Position numbers and translations under genes: made by a program. From the NCBI GenBank assembly GCA_963836375.1, contig CAWIJK010000002.1, positions 248,001-312,000 on the forward strand: DNA of 64,000 bases, in the 5' to 3' direction. The notes under the pieces are model-generated. The model did not search any database and was not told the DNA's origin. It was given only the letters and a program-made list of their open reading frames with translations. The stretch is from CAWIJK01 sp963836375 (GTDB lineage Bacteria > Actinomycetota > Acidimicrobiia > Acidimicrobiales > RAAP-2). Shown piece after piece: positions 1 to 7,510 of this stretch; the first letter of the stretch is position 1; the number at the start of each line of letters is the position of its first letter.

Positions 1-129
1 GCGAGCACGTTGATCCTGCTGGATGAGGACCGACGCACCGGCCGGGTGACGGAAGGCGACCTCGCGGTCTTCATGTGGATCGGTGCCGGAAACGGTGCGA
101 TGAACGGGTACGCAGCGGTAGCGCTTTGA
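1..129 (+). CDS. C-terminal end of a ketoacyl-ACP synthase III-like protein (partial)
   Basis: Only the last 42 residues of this gene lie in the window; it is open from the first base and stops with TGA at 127-129. The tail reads EGDLAVFMWIGAGNGAMNGY, which has the general shape of the FabH/thiolase-fold C-terminus, where a GD-hydrophobic strand is followed by a G-x-G-rich loop ending the protein. That family condenses acyl-CoA starters with malonyl-ACP. The fragment carries none of the catalytic Cys-His-Asn residues, so the assignment rests on the tail alone and could be another thiolase-fold enzyme. Confidence 0.4.
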   Translation, partial: ASTLILLDEDRRTGRVTEGDLAVFMWIGAGNGAMNGYAAVAL

Positions 130-204
130 TCTCCGGCGACCCTGTGACTAGGTGCTTTGGGCCAGGGCCGAGCTTCATGTCCCCGAGGCCTCGGAGGGTG
201 GAAC

Positions 205-1032
205 ATGACAGCGGGCGATAATCGAACGGTACTTGTCACTGGTGCGAACTCAGGCGTCGGACTGGCCACCGTGATACACCTCGCCCGCCTTGGATTCCGT
301 TCGGTTGGCTCGGTCCGCTCGCGGGCGAAGGCGACGAGTGTGCTCAAGGCGGCCGCCAGCGCCTCCGTAACGGTTGAGACGGTGGTTCTCGACGTGACCG
401 ACGCTGAACGCTGCCAGAGAGTCGTCGACCGGTTGCGCCCGTGGGCGCTCGTAAATAACGCCGGCTACTCGGGAGTGGGCGCGATCGAAGATGTGACCGA
501 CCAAGAGGCTCGGCGCCAGCTCGAAACCATGGTGGTGGCACCCATGCGACTGGCCCGATTGGCCCTACCGCACATGTGCAGCCTTGGCCAAGGCCGTATC
601 GTCAACATTTCCTCGATCTACGGGTTGACCACAACTCCGTTCAGCGGCTGGTACCAGGCGTGCAAACATGCCCTTGAAGCCGCTTCGGACGCTTTGCGGG
701 TTGAGGTCGCCCGCGACGGAATCAACGTCATTCTGATCGAACCGGGTGGCGTTAAGACTGGCATCTGGGAGGGAATGAAAGGGGAGCTGGACCGTCGGGC
801 CGACTCACGCTATGAAACCGAATACCGCCGGGTTCTCGCCCTGCTCAAGCCCTACATGGTCTTGATGGTCGGCCCCGAAGCAGTGGCCAAGGTCATCGGT
901 AAGGCTCTCACCGCAGATTCGCCATCTGCGCGGTACCTCGTGGGTAGGGACGCCCAAGGTTTTGCTGCCGCCCAGTGTCTGGTCCCGACCAAGGCGCGGG
1001 ACCGAGTCACGCGGCTCTTGATCGGTCTCTGA
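205..1032 (+). CDS. SDR family NAD(P)-dependent oxidoreductase
   Basis: Short-chain dehydrogenase/reductase of about 275 residues, expected to be a cytosolic NAD(P)(H)-dependent oxidoreductase. The Rossmann motif TGANSGVG is near residue 12, the NNAG motif follows about 75 residues later, a Ser sits in NISSIYG, and the catalytic Tyr-Lys pair is YQACK. The start at 205 is chosen because GGAGGG at 193-198 sits just upstream; an upstream start at 157 is possible but has no such signal and adds an Arg/Gly-rich tail. The substrate cannot be predicted. It stands alone, followed by a decayed recombinase. Confidence 0.88.
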   Translation: MTAGDNRTVLVTGANSGVGLATVIHLARLGFRSVGSVRSRAKATSVLKAAASASVTVETVVLDVTDAERCQRVVDRLRPWALVNNAGYSGVGAIEDVTDQEARRQLETMVVAPMRLARLALPHMCSLGQGRIVNISSIYGLTTTPFSGWYQACKHALEAASDALRVEVARDGINVILIEPGGVKTGIWEGMKGELDRRADSRYETEYRRVLALLKPYMVLMVGPEAVAKVIGKALTADSPSARYLVGRDAQGFAAAQCLVPTKARDRVTRLLIGL

Positions 1033-1100
1033 GCGGATCGGAACCGCCACGTTGTAGCCAGTAAGTCCCGCGGCAAGGCCGTCATGTCGAGGCTGACTGA

Positions 1101-1347
1101 GGGTCTGTTCGCGCGGATCGGGCGGCGATGCTGTCGGGCCCTGAGGCGAAACGAGCGGGGATGGTTTCGTCTTCTCGGACAGTGCCGATGGGAAGACGCC
1201 CTGGCATCCCAACTGGGTCACCAGGGCATTCATCCGGTATCGCTCCGAGGCGGATCTCCCGCATTTCCGACTCCATGATCCGCGTCACTTTATGGCGACT
1301 GAAATGCTCGACGGGAATGTCCCCATCACCGCCGTATCTAACCGCCC
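1101..1347 (+). pseudogene. Tyrosine recombinase/integrase remnant (C-terminal catalytic part, frameshifted)
   Basis: A reading frame running from about 1148 to 1345 encodes a stretch typical of phage-type integrases: GFVFSDSADGKTPWHPNWV, then LPHFRLHDPRHFMATEML, then VPITAVSNR. HDPRH corresponds to the HxxR box of the catalytic domain. A stop at 1142-1144 blocks this frame upstream, while the preceding piece (RADRAAMLSGPEAKRAG, 1110-1160) lies in another frame, so there is at least one frameshift. The final LGH box and the catalytic Tyr are missing after 1347. It is a dead mobile-element gene. No flanking att repeats were recognised. About 170 bases after it, up to the next gene, hold nothing I recognise. 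Confidence 0.75.
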
Positions 1348-1519
1348 TCCCGAGGGGTTCCCGACACCCCCGAGCAGGTCGCGTTCACGCGTGCCGTGTT
1401 GATGATTGCCGTCGAGTGCACCTGGGCGGCGGGGATCATCAGAGCGGTGACCAGGCGATATAGCTCAAACCGGCACCCCGTGCCAGAGTAACTGGGCACT
1501 TGATCGAAACGAGGCAACC

Positions 1520-2275
1520 TTGGACAAGATCCGGCTTCACCGAGACCAAATAGCCCTTGTGGCCGCGATCGTCCTCCCACTCGGCGTCGCGGCGATCATC
1601 GTCCCATTTCGCTCGAGCTTCGCTGGAACCGCCTCGGCACTGGTCCTCGTCGCGCTGATCGTGGCGGTCGCGGCACTCGGCAACCGAGCGTCGGGGTTCG
1701 TGGCAACGCTCTCGGCCACCGTGTGGTTCGACTTCTTCCTCACCCAACCCTACGAGAAGCTCGCGATCACCCACCGCCCCGACATCGAGACCGCGGTGAG
1801 CCTCTTCGTGGTGGGCATCATCGTGACGGAGCTTGCGGCCCGCAACCGTCATCACCAGGCCACCGCAGTTGAAGAAGCGGACTACGTCGGGCTCCTCTAC
1901 TACGTCTCGGAGCTCGCCGCCTCTGGCGCACCCGCACGCGAGGTGCTCGAGCGGGTCCGGAGCGAACTGGTCACCCTGCTGCACCTGCGCTCGTGCCGTT
2001 ACAAGGCAGGACCGGCCGAACGCACCATGATGCGCCTCGAGCACAACGGGCACGTCCTCCTCGGGGGACGGATCTGGGGAGTGCAACGGATGGGACTGCC
2101 GGGACCTGAGATCGAGCTACTCGTCCAGAACCGGGGCCAGACGCTGGGCCGCTTCATCATGACGCCGACCCCGGGGCAACCGGTCTCCTTCGAACGTCGT
2201 GTGGTGGCCGTGGCCATCGCCGATCAGGCCGCCGCCGCCCTTCGTCCGCACCTCCAACCAGTGAGGTGGTCCTGA
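1520..2275 (+). CDS. DUF4118 domain protein (KdpD-like membrane sensor without kinase)
   Basis: A 251-residue protein whose first 110 residues form four hydrophobic helices including the FLTQPYEKLAI loop characteristic of the DUF4118 (KdpD transmembrane) domain. The rest (about 115-250) resembles a GAF-like sensory domain. No histidine kinase or USP domain is present, so it is a stand-alone sensor or an orphan of a KdpD-type receptor. The start is a TTG preceded by GAGG at 1511-1514, the only reasonable signal. Neither kdp genes nor a response regulator is nearby. Confidence 0.75.
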   Translation: MDKIRLHRDQIALVAAIVLPLGVAAIIVPFRSSFAGTASALVLVALIVAVAALGNRASGFVATLSATVWFDFFLTQPYEKLAITHRPDIETAVSLFVVGIIVTELAARNRHHQATAVEEADYVGLLYYVSELAASGAPAREVLERVRSELVTLLHLRSCRYKAGPAERTMMRLEHNGHVLLGGRIWGVQRMGLPGPEIELLVQNRGQTLGRFIMTPTPGQPVSFERRVVAVAIADQAAAALRPHLQPVRWS

Positions 2276-2288
2276 GCGCCGTGGTGCG

Positions 2289-2498
2289 TCAGCTGATGGC
2301 GAGGAGCAGTACTACCAACAAGGCATAGGCGGCGATGATCACCCCTCCCGAAGTGCGGCGCAGTCCGTGCCCGGCGTAGGCGAGGGCCAAGGTCAACGCT
2401 GTGAGCCCCAGATACCAGCCGGCGACGAGCAGCCCAGAGGCCGATGGCCTGGCCAGAAGGTGGTGGAAGGCGGCACGGCGGAGCGGGGAGCCGCCGGT
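2289..2498 (-). pseudogene. C-terminal remnant of a multi-pass membrane protein, possibly cation exchanger
   Basis: On the minus strand an open frame without a start gives two hydrophobic helices: LLVAGWYLGLTALTLALAY, then AGHGLRRTSGGVIIAAYALL and a short hydrophobic tail before a stop at 2289-2291. The GWYL...GRxxG-VIxxAY pattern resembles the last two helices of a Na+/Ca2+-exchanger-type protein, but this is a weak identification. The frame begins directly behind the stop codon of the SRPBCC gene at 2499, so any original N-terminus has been lost. No promoter or ribosome-binding site is visible. Confidence 0.4.
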
Positions 2499-2957
2499 TC
2501 ACTCACCCGAGTGTTCTTTCGGGTTCGGTTCGCCATGACCGGTCGTGATGAGACGCTTCAGACTCCCGTTGATATAGAACCCCCAAGCGCTCGAGCAAGC
2601 CTCGAAGCACTCGAACTCCGGCACGAGACCGCAGTGGGTGAATCGCATTTGGGTCTCGTCGCCCTTGGGGATGATCTCGAAGGTGATATCGGTGCCTACC
2701 CACTCGTCCGGCTCTTGAGTGAAGTTGAGGGTCGCTTCTTCGACGTGCCAAACAACTCGCCGGTTCGGGACGAACTCGCTGATCTTCTGCTTCGTGTAAT
2801 GGACGTCCTGATAGCGATAGGTGAACTCGACACCGAGCGCGTCCGTGTCCCCTTCGATGTTGCCCGACCACCATCCGCGGACGTCGTTGATCGCGGCGAA
2901 GATCTCCGCCGGGGTTCGGTCGACGGTGAAGGTAGCGCTGAAGTCACTGTTGGTCAT
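2499..2957 (-). CDS. SRPBCC (START/AHSA1-like) domain protein
   Basis: A 152-residue single-domain protein of the SRPBCC superfamily, which forms a helix-grip fold binding hydrophobic ligands; the AHSA1/YndB subgroup is commonly partnered with ArsR regulators. Typical features are the N-terminal strand FTVDRTPAEIFAAINDV, the WWSG turn, the central strands with VVWHVEE and TDITFEI, and the C-terminal amphipathic helix (YINGSLKRLI). The start at 2957 follows a GGAGA on the minus strand. It is probably transcribed with the SRPBCC gene at 3613 from the operator-rich region further upstream. No enzymatic function can be assigned. Confidence 0.85.
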   Translation of the reverse strand: MTNSDFSATFTVDRTPAEIFAAINDVRGWWSGNIEGDTDALGVEFTYRYQDVHYTKQKISEFVPNRRVVWHVEEATLNFTQEPDEWVGTDITFEIIPKGDETQMRFTHCGLVPEFECFEACSSAWGFYINGSLKRLITTGHGEPNPKEHSGE

Positions 2958-3112
2958 GGTCCTTGTCTCCCTTTGGTGAATGGTGCTCTTCTCGTGGGTG
3001 GAAGCCCGGCACATCGAGGGGGGTGCTCTCGAACTGGTCACCGGAACTCCGCTATTTGACGGTGCATCCGCTGGGAGCGTTGCCGATGACCACTCCTGGT
3101 GCGGCCAACCCT

Positions 3113-3613
3113 TTACGTCCAGGGCAATGCCGACCCTGTCTCGAGCAGGGTCTTCAGATTGGAAAGGACGGCAGGCCACCCGTTCGAGATGGCTTGAAGC
3201 ACGTCGCTCCCAGGCTCGAAGCCGTCGTGGACGATCGTGAGCTTGACCACGCCTTGCTCGTCGTTGTCGATGTCGAAGGCGACTTTAGAGCGGGGTTCCG
3301 CGCGCCAGGCGTCAGCCGTGGCTTCGTCCATGCCGACCTCGGCGGTCCACTCGGGTGTGAATGTGTGCCAGGTGTAGGCCAGTCGGCGGTAGGGTTCGGA
3401 CTCGAGGATCACCTGTCCGGGGTCGCTGACAACGAGCCGAACTTCGTCGTGCGCCAAGTCGTAGGTCGAGCCCTTTTTCCAGTCCGATCGGAAGCTCTTC
3501 GCACCGGCCCTGTGATGCCGCCAGTAGCGCTTCGTGACGGTGGGGTCGGTCAGGCCCTGCCAGACCCGCTCGGGCGTGGCCTGGACGTAGATCGCGTAGG
3601 TAAAGCTCGTCAT
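3113..3613 (-). CDS. SRPBCC/AHSA1 family protein
   Basis: A 166-residue SRPBCC-fold protein. It begins MTSFTYAIYVQATPERVWQG, the canonical first strand and helix of the AHSA1 subgroup, contains KRYWRHH and RLAYTWHTF strand motifs, and ends in a long helix around NGWPAVLSNLKTLLETG. A strong GGAGGG precedes the ATG. Its promoter region (3634-3683) carries two copies of the 17-bp repeat that also precedes the divergent SRPBCC-ArsR operon, so both directions are likely controlled by the ArsR at 4272. The likely role is ligand binding; the ligand is unknown. Confidence 0.88.
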   Translation of the reverse strand: MTSFTYAIYVQATPERVWQGLTDPTVTKRYWRHHRAGAKSFRSDWKKGSTYDLAHDEVRLVVSDPGQVILESEPYRRLAYTWHTFTPEWTAEVGMDEATADAWRAEPRSKVAFDIDNDEQGVVKLTIVHDGFEPGSDVLQAISNGWPAVLSNLKTLLETGSALPWT

Positions 3614-3633
3614 CTGGCCCTCCTCCTTCGATG

Positions 3634-3757
3634 TGCAACCAATAGTAGCACATAGTCGGGCCGATGTGCAACCAAAAGTTGCTCGGACTCACGCGGGGTT
3701 GCGCCAACTGCAAGAGTTGGTTGCACGTTTCCTTCTGATCTGCTACCATCGGTTGCA
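3634..3757. promoter_or_regulatory. Divergent promoter region with four ArsR-type operator repeats
   Basis: Four copies of a 17-bp imperfect palindrome, consensus TGCAACCAnnnnnnGCA: direct at 3634-3650 and 3667-3683, inverted at 3709-3725 and 3741-3757. Centres are 33, 42 and 32 bp apart. Each pair sits on one of two divergent promoters. Rightward: TTGCAC (3721-3726), 17-bp spacer, TACCAT (3744-3749). Leftward: TTGCAC (complement of 3666-3671), 18-bp spacer, TACTAT (complement of 3642-3647). One operator copy therefore covers each -35 and each -10 element. The inferred regulator is the ArsR protein at 4272. Confidence 0.7.
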
Positions 3758-3828
3758 TATTGAAACTGCGGTCAGCCATGACAGCCGGTTGGGACATCAC
3801 CCATGGGTGGGAAGGGACGATAAAACTG

Positions 3829-4275
3829 ATGACAGGCCTACTGATTGAGCGGGAGATTCTGATCGAGGCACCGGCGGAGGTGGTGTGGCGCACCATCACC
3901 GAGCCTGATCAGATGAGCCAGTGGTTCGCCGACCGGGTGGACCTCGTGGTCGAACCGGGCGCTCATGGCTATATGGGGTTCGGCGACCAGGGTGGCCCGG
4001 TCGTTGTGGATACCGTCGACCCTCCCACGCGTTTCTCGTTCCGTTGGAACCATCCCCGCGAAGAGGAACCGGTGGCCGGCAACTCGATGCTTGTCGAATT
4101 CACGCTGACCTCCGAGGGCGACGAGCGGACCCGCCTTCTAGTGACCGAGAGTGGCCACGAGTTGCGGGACTGGCCCGACGCGGAGAAGCAACGTTACGCC
4201 GACGAGCACCAAGAGGGGTGGGGTGAGTTCCTGGACCGCCTCGTCAGCGTGCTCGCGGGGCGTCGATCCGGATGA
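3829..4275 (+). CDS. SRPBCC/AHSA1 family protein, first gene of the ArsR operon
   Basis: A 148-residue SRPBCC-fold protein: IEREILIEAPAEVVWRTITE opens the domain, followed by MSQWFADRVDL, the RFSFRWNHP strand and a C-terminal helix GWGEFLDRLVSVLAG. This set is typical of AHSA1-type proteins encoded beside ArsR repressors. The start at 3829 matches the family length; an in-frame ATG at 3778 would add an atypical tail. The stop overlaps the arsR start (ATGA at 4272-4275), so the two are translationally coupled. Regulation is probably by the operator array just upstream. Confidence 0.88.
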   Translation: MTGLLIEREILIEAPAEVVWRTITEPDQMSQWFADRVDLVVEPGAHGYMGFGDQGGPVVVDTVDPPTRFSFRWNHPREEEPVAGNSMLVEFTLTSEGDERTRLLVTESGHELRDWPDAEKQRYADEHQEGWGEFLDRLVSVLAGRRSG

Positions 4276-4625
4276 CAACGCAGGCCGATGACGAGCTGTG
4301 GTCGGCCATCGGTGACCCGTCACGTCGCCGGGTGCTCGACCTATTGGTCAGCAACGGTGAGGCCAGCGCATGGTCGTTGGCCGAGCACGTGCCGTTCTCC
4401 CGCCAAGCGGTCTCCAAGCATCTCAGCGTGCTGGAGCAGGCGGGACTGGTCAGCCGACGCAAGCAGGGCCGAGAGGTCCTCTACCAGGTAGAAGTCAACC
4501 GTCTCGACCAGGCCACTCGGGCGTTGGCGGATCTCGCCGCTCAGTGGGACAGGCGACTCACCTCGATCAAACGGCTGGCCGAAGCAGCACACGCAGAAGC
4601 GAAGAAGACGCGAAAACGGCCGTAG
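4272..4625 (+). CDS. ArsR/SmtB-family winged-helix transcriptional regulator
   Basis: A 117-residue winged-helix repressor. The DNA-recognition helix region is FSRQAVSKHLSVLEQAGLV, followed by the wing RRKQGREVLYQV and a C-terminal helix. The N-terminal DELWSAIGDPSRRRVLDLL is the usual ArsR opening. No metal-binding Cys cluster is visible, so it belongs to the non-metal ArsR type found with SRPBCC partners. It overlaps the SRPBCC gene by 4 bp and is followed 10 bp later by the DUF899 gene. The four 17-bp palindromes at 3634-3757 are its likely binding sites (autoregulation plus control of the leftward SRPBCC genes). Confidence 0.9.
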   Translation: MTTQADDELWSAIGDPSRRRVLDLLVSNGEASAWSLAEHVPFSRQAVSKHLSVLEQAGLVSRRKQGREVLYQVEVNRLDQATRALADLAAQWDRRLTSIKRLAEAAHAEAKKTRKRP

Positions 4626-4635
4626 GAGGACAGAT

Positions 4636-5436
4636 ATGAACGAGAAATCGACAAACGCCGGCGGGCCAGGGTCTGGCGCCGCCAACGCACCGAACCTGCC
4701 GGCTGTCGTTCCCAGGGAGGCCTTCCAGGTGGAACTGGACAGACTGCGGGTTCGGGAGAAGGCACACACCCGCGAAAGCGATGCCATCGCCGCGGCCCGA
4801 CGGCGCCTCCCCATGGTCGAGGTAGACGCCAACCTCACGCTAATCGGTCCCCAGGGACCTCTCACTCTGCTCGAGGTGTTCGAAGGACGCCGACAACTCA
4901 TCGCTTATTACTTCATGTGGCACACCGGACTCCCGGCGGCCGAGCAGTGCGAGGGCTGCACGTGGGTCACTACCCAGATCGCGGAGCTGTCCTATCTCCA
5001 TTCTCGCAACATCACCTACGCCGTCTTGTGCCAAGGCCCCTTCGACGAGAGCATCCGCTACCACGACTTCATGGACTGGCACATGCCTTGGTACTCCGCC
5101 CAGGATTCCGTCGACGAGCTCCTCGTCGGGCGCCAGGTCGGCTTGTTCCATATCGTGTGCTATCTGCGAGAGGGCAACCGCGTCTTCGAGACGTACTGGA
5201 CGAATCGGCGCGGCGCAGAGGTACTGGACTACAGCTACGCACTCATGGATCTCACCGTGTACGGCCGCCAGGAGCCGTGGGAGGACTCGCCCCCCGCCTG
5301 GCCCCAGCAGTGCACCTACACGCGAACGAGTAGTGGTTCGCCCACTTGGCAACCAGTGTGGCCTGGCGGACGCCCGATTGCCCAGTGGTCTCGCCTCCAA
5401 GCTGGACGTTCCGACGCCCTTGCCGTCGGACACTGA
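4636..5436 (+). CDS. DUF899 family thioredoxin-like protein
   Basis: A 266-residue DUF899 protein, a thioredoxin-fold family of unknown function frequently clustered with SRPBCC and ArsR genes. Visible features are the opening VPREAFQVELDRLRVREKAHTR, the strand RQLIAYYFMW, a CEGC motif where thioredoxins have CxxC, and the closing GGRPIAQWSRLQAGR. AGGAGG sits a few bases before the ATG. It is the third gene of the SRPBCC-ArsR operon (10-bp gap). The last residues beyond LQAGR are unusual and may be a short read-through extension. Confidence 0.85.
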   Translation: MNEKSTNAGGPGSGAANAPNLPAVVPREAFQVELDRLRVREKAHTRESDAIAAARRRLPMVEVDANLTLIGPQGPLTLLEVFEGRRQLIAYYFMWHTGLPAAEQCEGCTWVTTQIAELSYLHSRNITYAVLCQGPFDESIRYHDFMDWHMPWYSAQDSVDELLVGRQVGLFHIVCYLREGNRVFETYWTNRRGAEVLDYSYALMDLTVYGRQEPWEDSPPAWPQQCTYTRTSSGSPTWQPVWPGGRPIAQWSRLQAGRSDALAVGH

Positions 5437-5552
5437 CCTCTCGTGAGAGAAACACAGGTCACATATATGACAAAAGAGGGGATCGCCGGATGACGGACCA
5501 TCGGGCAAATTCGAGCGGCTGTCTCCTCGTAGTGGCCATGCGACCTCGCCGC

Positions 5553-5594
5553 AAGGACCATGGGTAGGTGAATAAGGACCGTGAGTAGGCGAAT
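5553..5594. repeat. Two tandem 21-bp direct repeats in a gene-free interval
   Basis: AAGGACCATGGGTAGGTGAAT (5553-5573) is followed immediately by a second copy with three substitutions (5574-5594). They lie in the 260-bp gene-free interval between the DUF899 gene and the minus-strand SRPBCC gene. I see no palindrome or promoter associated with them, and nothing else recognisable in the interval 5437-5698. Confidence 0.5.
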
Positions 5595-5698
5595 CGGCGA
5601 AGGTGTGAAGGCTCCATCATCGGCTCACCTACACGGTGGCCGAGGCGAGGCAAGCGGAGCGGACCCGCAGGGTCGGTGGGCAGATCCCTAATAAGGAA

Positions 5699-6157
5699 TC
5701 AGTCCTCAATGGCTGAGGCGAGGCGCTCCAAGGTGAGGCTCATCGTCTGACGGTTTCGCTCCGTGCGGTCATCGATGCCCGAGATCTGCTGGCTGAATTC
5801 CAAGACGGACTCGGGCCGGAGGTCATCGCTCCACTCAGTGACCCGACACCCCGACTCGATCGGCTCGAATCGGTACCCCCAGGTGGAGAAGTGGAAGTCC
5901 ATCATGGAGCACTCGAAGGCAAACGCCCGGCCCGGGTCGGCCTCGATCACCCTGCCCTGCGTGGTCCACTCGTGCTCATCGTTTCGGTTGTGACCGTCGA
6001 AAGTGGCACCGACGACCGGGCCGTCGAACCCCTCGTGCCACTCACAGGTGTGGCACTCCTCCGACCACTCGCCCATTCGGGTTACGTCGGAGATTGCGGC
6101 GTATGCCAGCTCGGGCGAAGCGGCGATATCTCGGAAGATCTCAAGCCTCTTGGTCAT
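5699..6157 (-). CDS. SRPBCC (polyketide cyclase/dehydrase-type) protein
   Basis: A 152-residue SRPBCC protein of the polyketide cyclase/dehydrase-like subgroup, distinct from the AHSA1 type. It opens RLEIFRDIAASPELAYAAIS, has the hallmark MGEWSEECHTCEW loop, a strand RAFAFECSMMDF, and the ending ERNRQTMSLTLERLASAIED. The close match of this C-terminus to a fragment at 9965-10078 shows that the same family occurred twice in this region. It stands alone, downstream of the FUSC gene start region and on the same strand. The ligand is unknown. Confidence 0.85.
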   Translation of the reverse strand: MTKRLEIFRDIAASPELAYAAISDVTRMGEWSEECHTCEWHEGFDGPVVGATFDGHNRNDEHEWTTQGRVIEADPGRAFAFECSMMDFHFSTWGYRFEPIESGCRVTEWSDDLRPESVLEFSQQISGIDDRTERNRQTMSLTLERLASAIED

Positions 6158-6250
6158 GGTTCGAAGTTCACTATAGGCCGCAAAGGCCTGTCGAGCCGGG
6201 GCAAGCGACTCATTCCCAATGATAGGGGATGGCCAGCTACAGGGAGTCGG

Positions 6251-7357
6251 TTAGCGATGGATGCCAGGACTCACGTCTGAAGTGCGCCGGGGTAGCACGA
6301 CCCATGAAGCGGCGATAGCGATAATTGCTCCGATGAGGATCTCCTCGAGACGGGTGACTAGCAGTCCGATCCCGCGCTCGCCGAAGTAACCGTAGAGAAG
6401 GGCGAGCGCTGCGGTGATGCCCGCGGCCCAGAAGGCGTAGTTTACCTCTCGCAAGCGTAGTGCGAAGGCGAGGATGGCGAAGACGGCCACGATAGACCAG
6501 GCATCGTGAGCAGGGAAGATACCCGTCAGCCCTGTTGCAACGATTGTGCCCAAGGATGCACCGAGTACCCGCATGGCGCCTTTGTGGAGCACGAGCCCGC
6601 GACCGCGGCTGGCGGAGGCCACGATGTATGCAGTGAGCACCACCCAGGTCCAATGGGTGGAGAAAACCTCTTGTCCCAGGAAAAATGCGGCCGTGAGCGA
6701 GATTCCCATAAGTATTGCCACGCGAGTGGTCGCCGATCCTGCGGCTGCGCGCCCCCTCGACCGTCTCGGCACGGTGGCATGGCCGGCCGCGGAGGAAGCC
6801 ACCGAGGTGCTTGCCAGGCCAACGTGCCGGGCGGTGACTTGAACGACTGCAACCCAGAACAACGCGAGGAGGGCGGCTGCCGGGGCCCACCCCAACGGGG
6901 TACCTCTAATCCCCACAGCCATGGGGGTGATCAACGACGCGACGAAGGGCAATGTGAACAACATGCCCACAACAACGAGAAAAGGGCCGAATCGACGGGC
7001 CCAAACTGCAGTGGAGATGACCACAATGAACATGAGATCCCCGACCAGGGAGCGTTCTGTCATGAGCAGGCGTACTTCGTTGGACATGATCGCCGCGATC
7101 GGGAGCACGACCAGTGCAGTGAGCCACTTGCCGGCGCTGGCCTGTTGTTGAAGGCGGCCGAGGAAGATCGCCAGCACGACCGCCAAAATCACGAAGCTCA
7201 GCGGGAGGTTCTCAACGTGTTCCACGAAGAGCGCCGCGGCGTAGGTCAAGAGGGCTCCGACCATCGTCTGGGTCGCGGCTCGGAGTCTCACGAATCCCGC
7301 GTCCAAGCCGGATCCCCGGATCGCCGACATCTTCTTGCCAGTCTCGGGAAGCCTCAC
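6251..7357 (-). CDS. FUSC family membrane transporter (aromatic acid exporter-like)
   Basis: A 368-residue membrane protein made of two repeats of hydrophobic helices, as in the FUSC (fusaric acid resistance/AaeB-like) family. The second repeat around RVAILMGISLTAAFFLGQEV and the HWTWVVLTAYIVAS...GRGLVLHKGAMRVLGA segment is the diagnostic FUSC core, including the GR-x-x-x-R-x-x-G-x-x-G pattern. It lacks the large cytosolic domain of full-length AaeB. It is transcribed away from a MarR regulator; a perfect TATAAT (complement of 7462-7467) and a 13-bp palindrome in between suggest repression by that MarR protein and induction by an aromatic compound. Confidence 0.85.
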   Translation of the reverse strand: MRLPETGKKMSAIRGSGLDAGFVRLRAATQTMVGALLTYAAALFVEHVENLPLSFVILAVVLAIFLGRLQQQASAGKWLTALVVLPIAAIMSNEVRLLMTERSLVGDLMFIVVISTAVWARRFGPFLVVVGMLFTLPFVASLITPMAVGIRGTPLGWAPAAALLALFWVAVVQVTARHVGLASTSVASSAAGHATVPRRSRGRAAAGSATTRVAILMGISLTAAFFLGQEVFSTHWTWVVLTAYIVASASRGRGLVLHKGAMRVLGASLGTIVATGLTGIFPAHDAWSIVAVFAILAFALRLREVNYAFWAAGITAALALLYGYFGERGIGLLVTRLEEILIGAIIAIAASWVVLPRRTSDVSPGIHR

Positions 7358-7461
7358 GTGTCATCGCCTGCCCTGGGATCGCCCGACACCTTCACGCTCC
7401 TGGGCCCCCGGTCACCCCCGGGGGTCGCGTGCTCTCTGACGAGGCGTTCATCCTGGGGGCG

Positions 7462-7507
7462 ATTATACGCCAGAGTCTTGATTATCAAGTGCCTTTCCTA
7501 TATCCTG
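7462..7507. promoter_or_regulatory. Divergent FUSC/marR promoters with a MarR-type palindrome
   Basis: CTTGATTATCAAG at 7477-7489 is a 13-bp palindrome, a typical MarR operator length. Rightward promoter: TTGATT (7479-7484), 17-bp spacer, TATCCT (7502-7507), placing transcription start almost on the GTG of marR, so the message may be leaderless. Leftward promoter for FUSC: TATAAT (complement of 7462-7467) with TTGATA upstream at a short 15-bp spacing. The palindrome overlaps the -35 regions of both. Confidence 0.6.
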
Positions 7508-7510
7508 ACA

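Noticed and set aside
5437..5698. Short frames between DUF899 and SRPBCC genes
   Set aside because: No ribosome-binding site, no recognisable residues; only a 21-bp tandem repeat is present.
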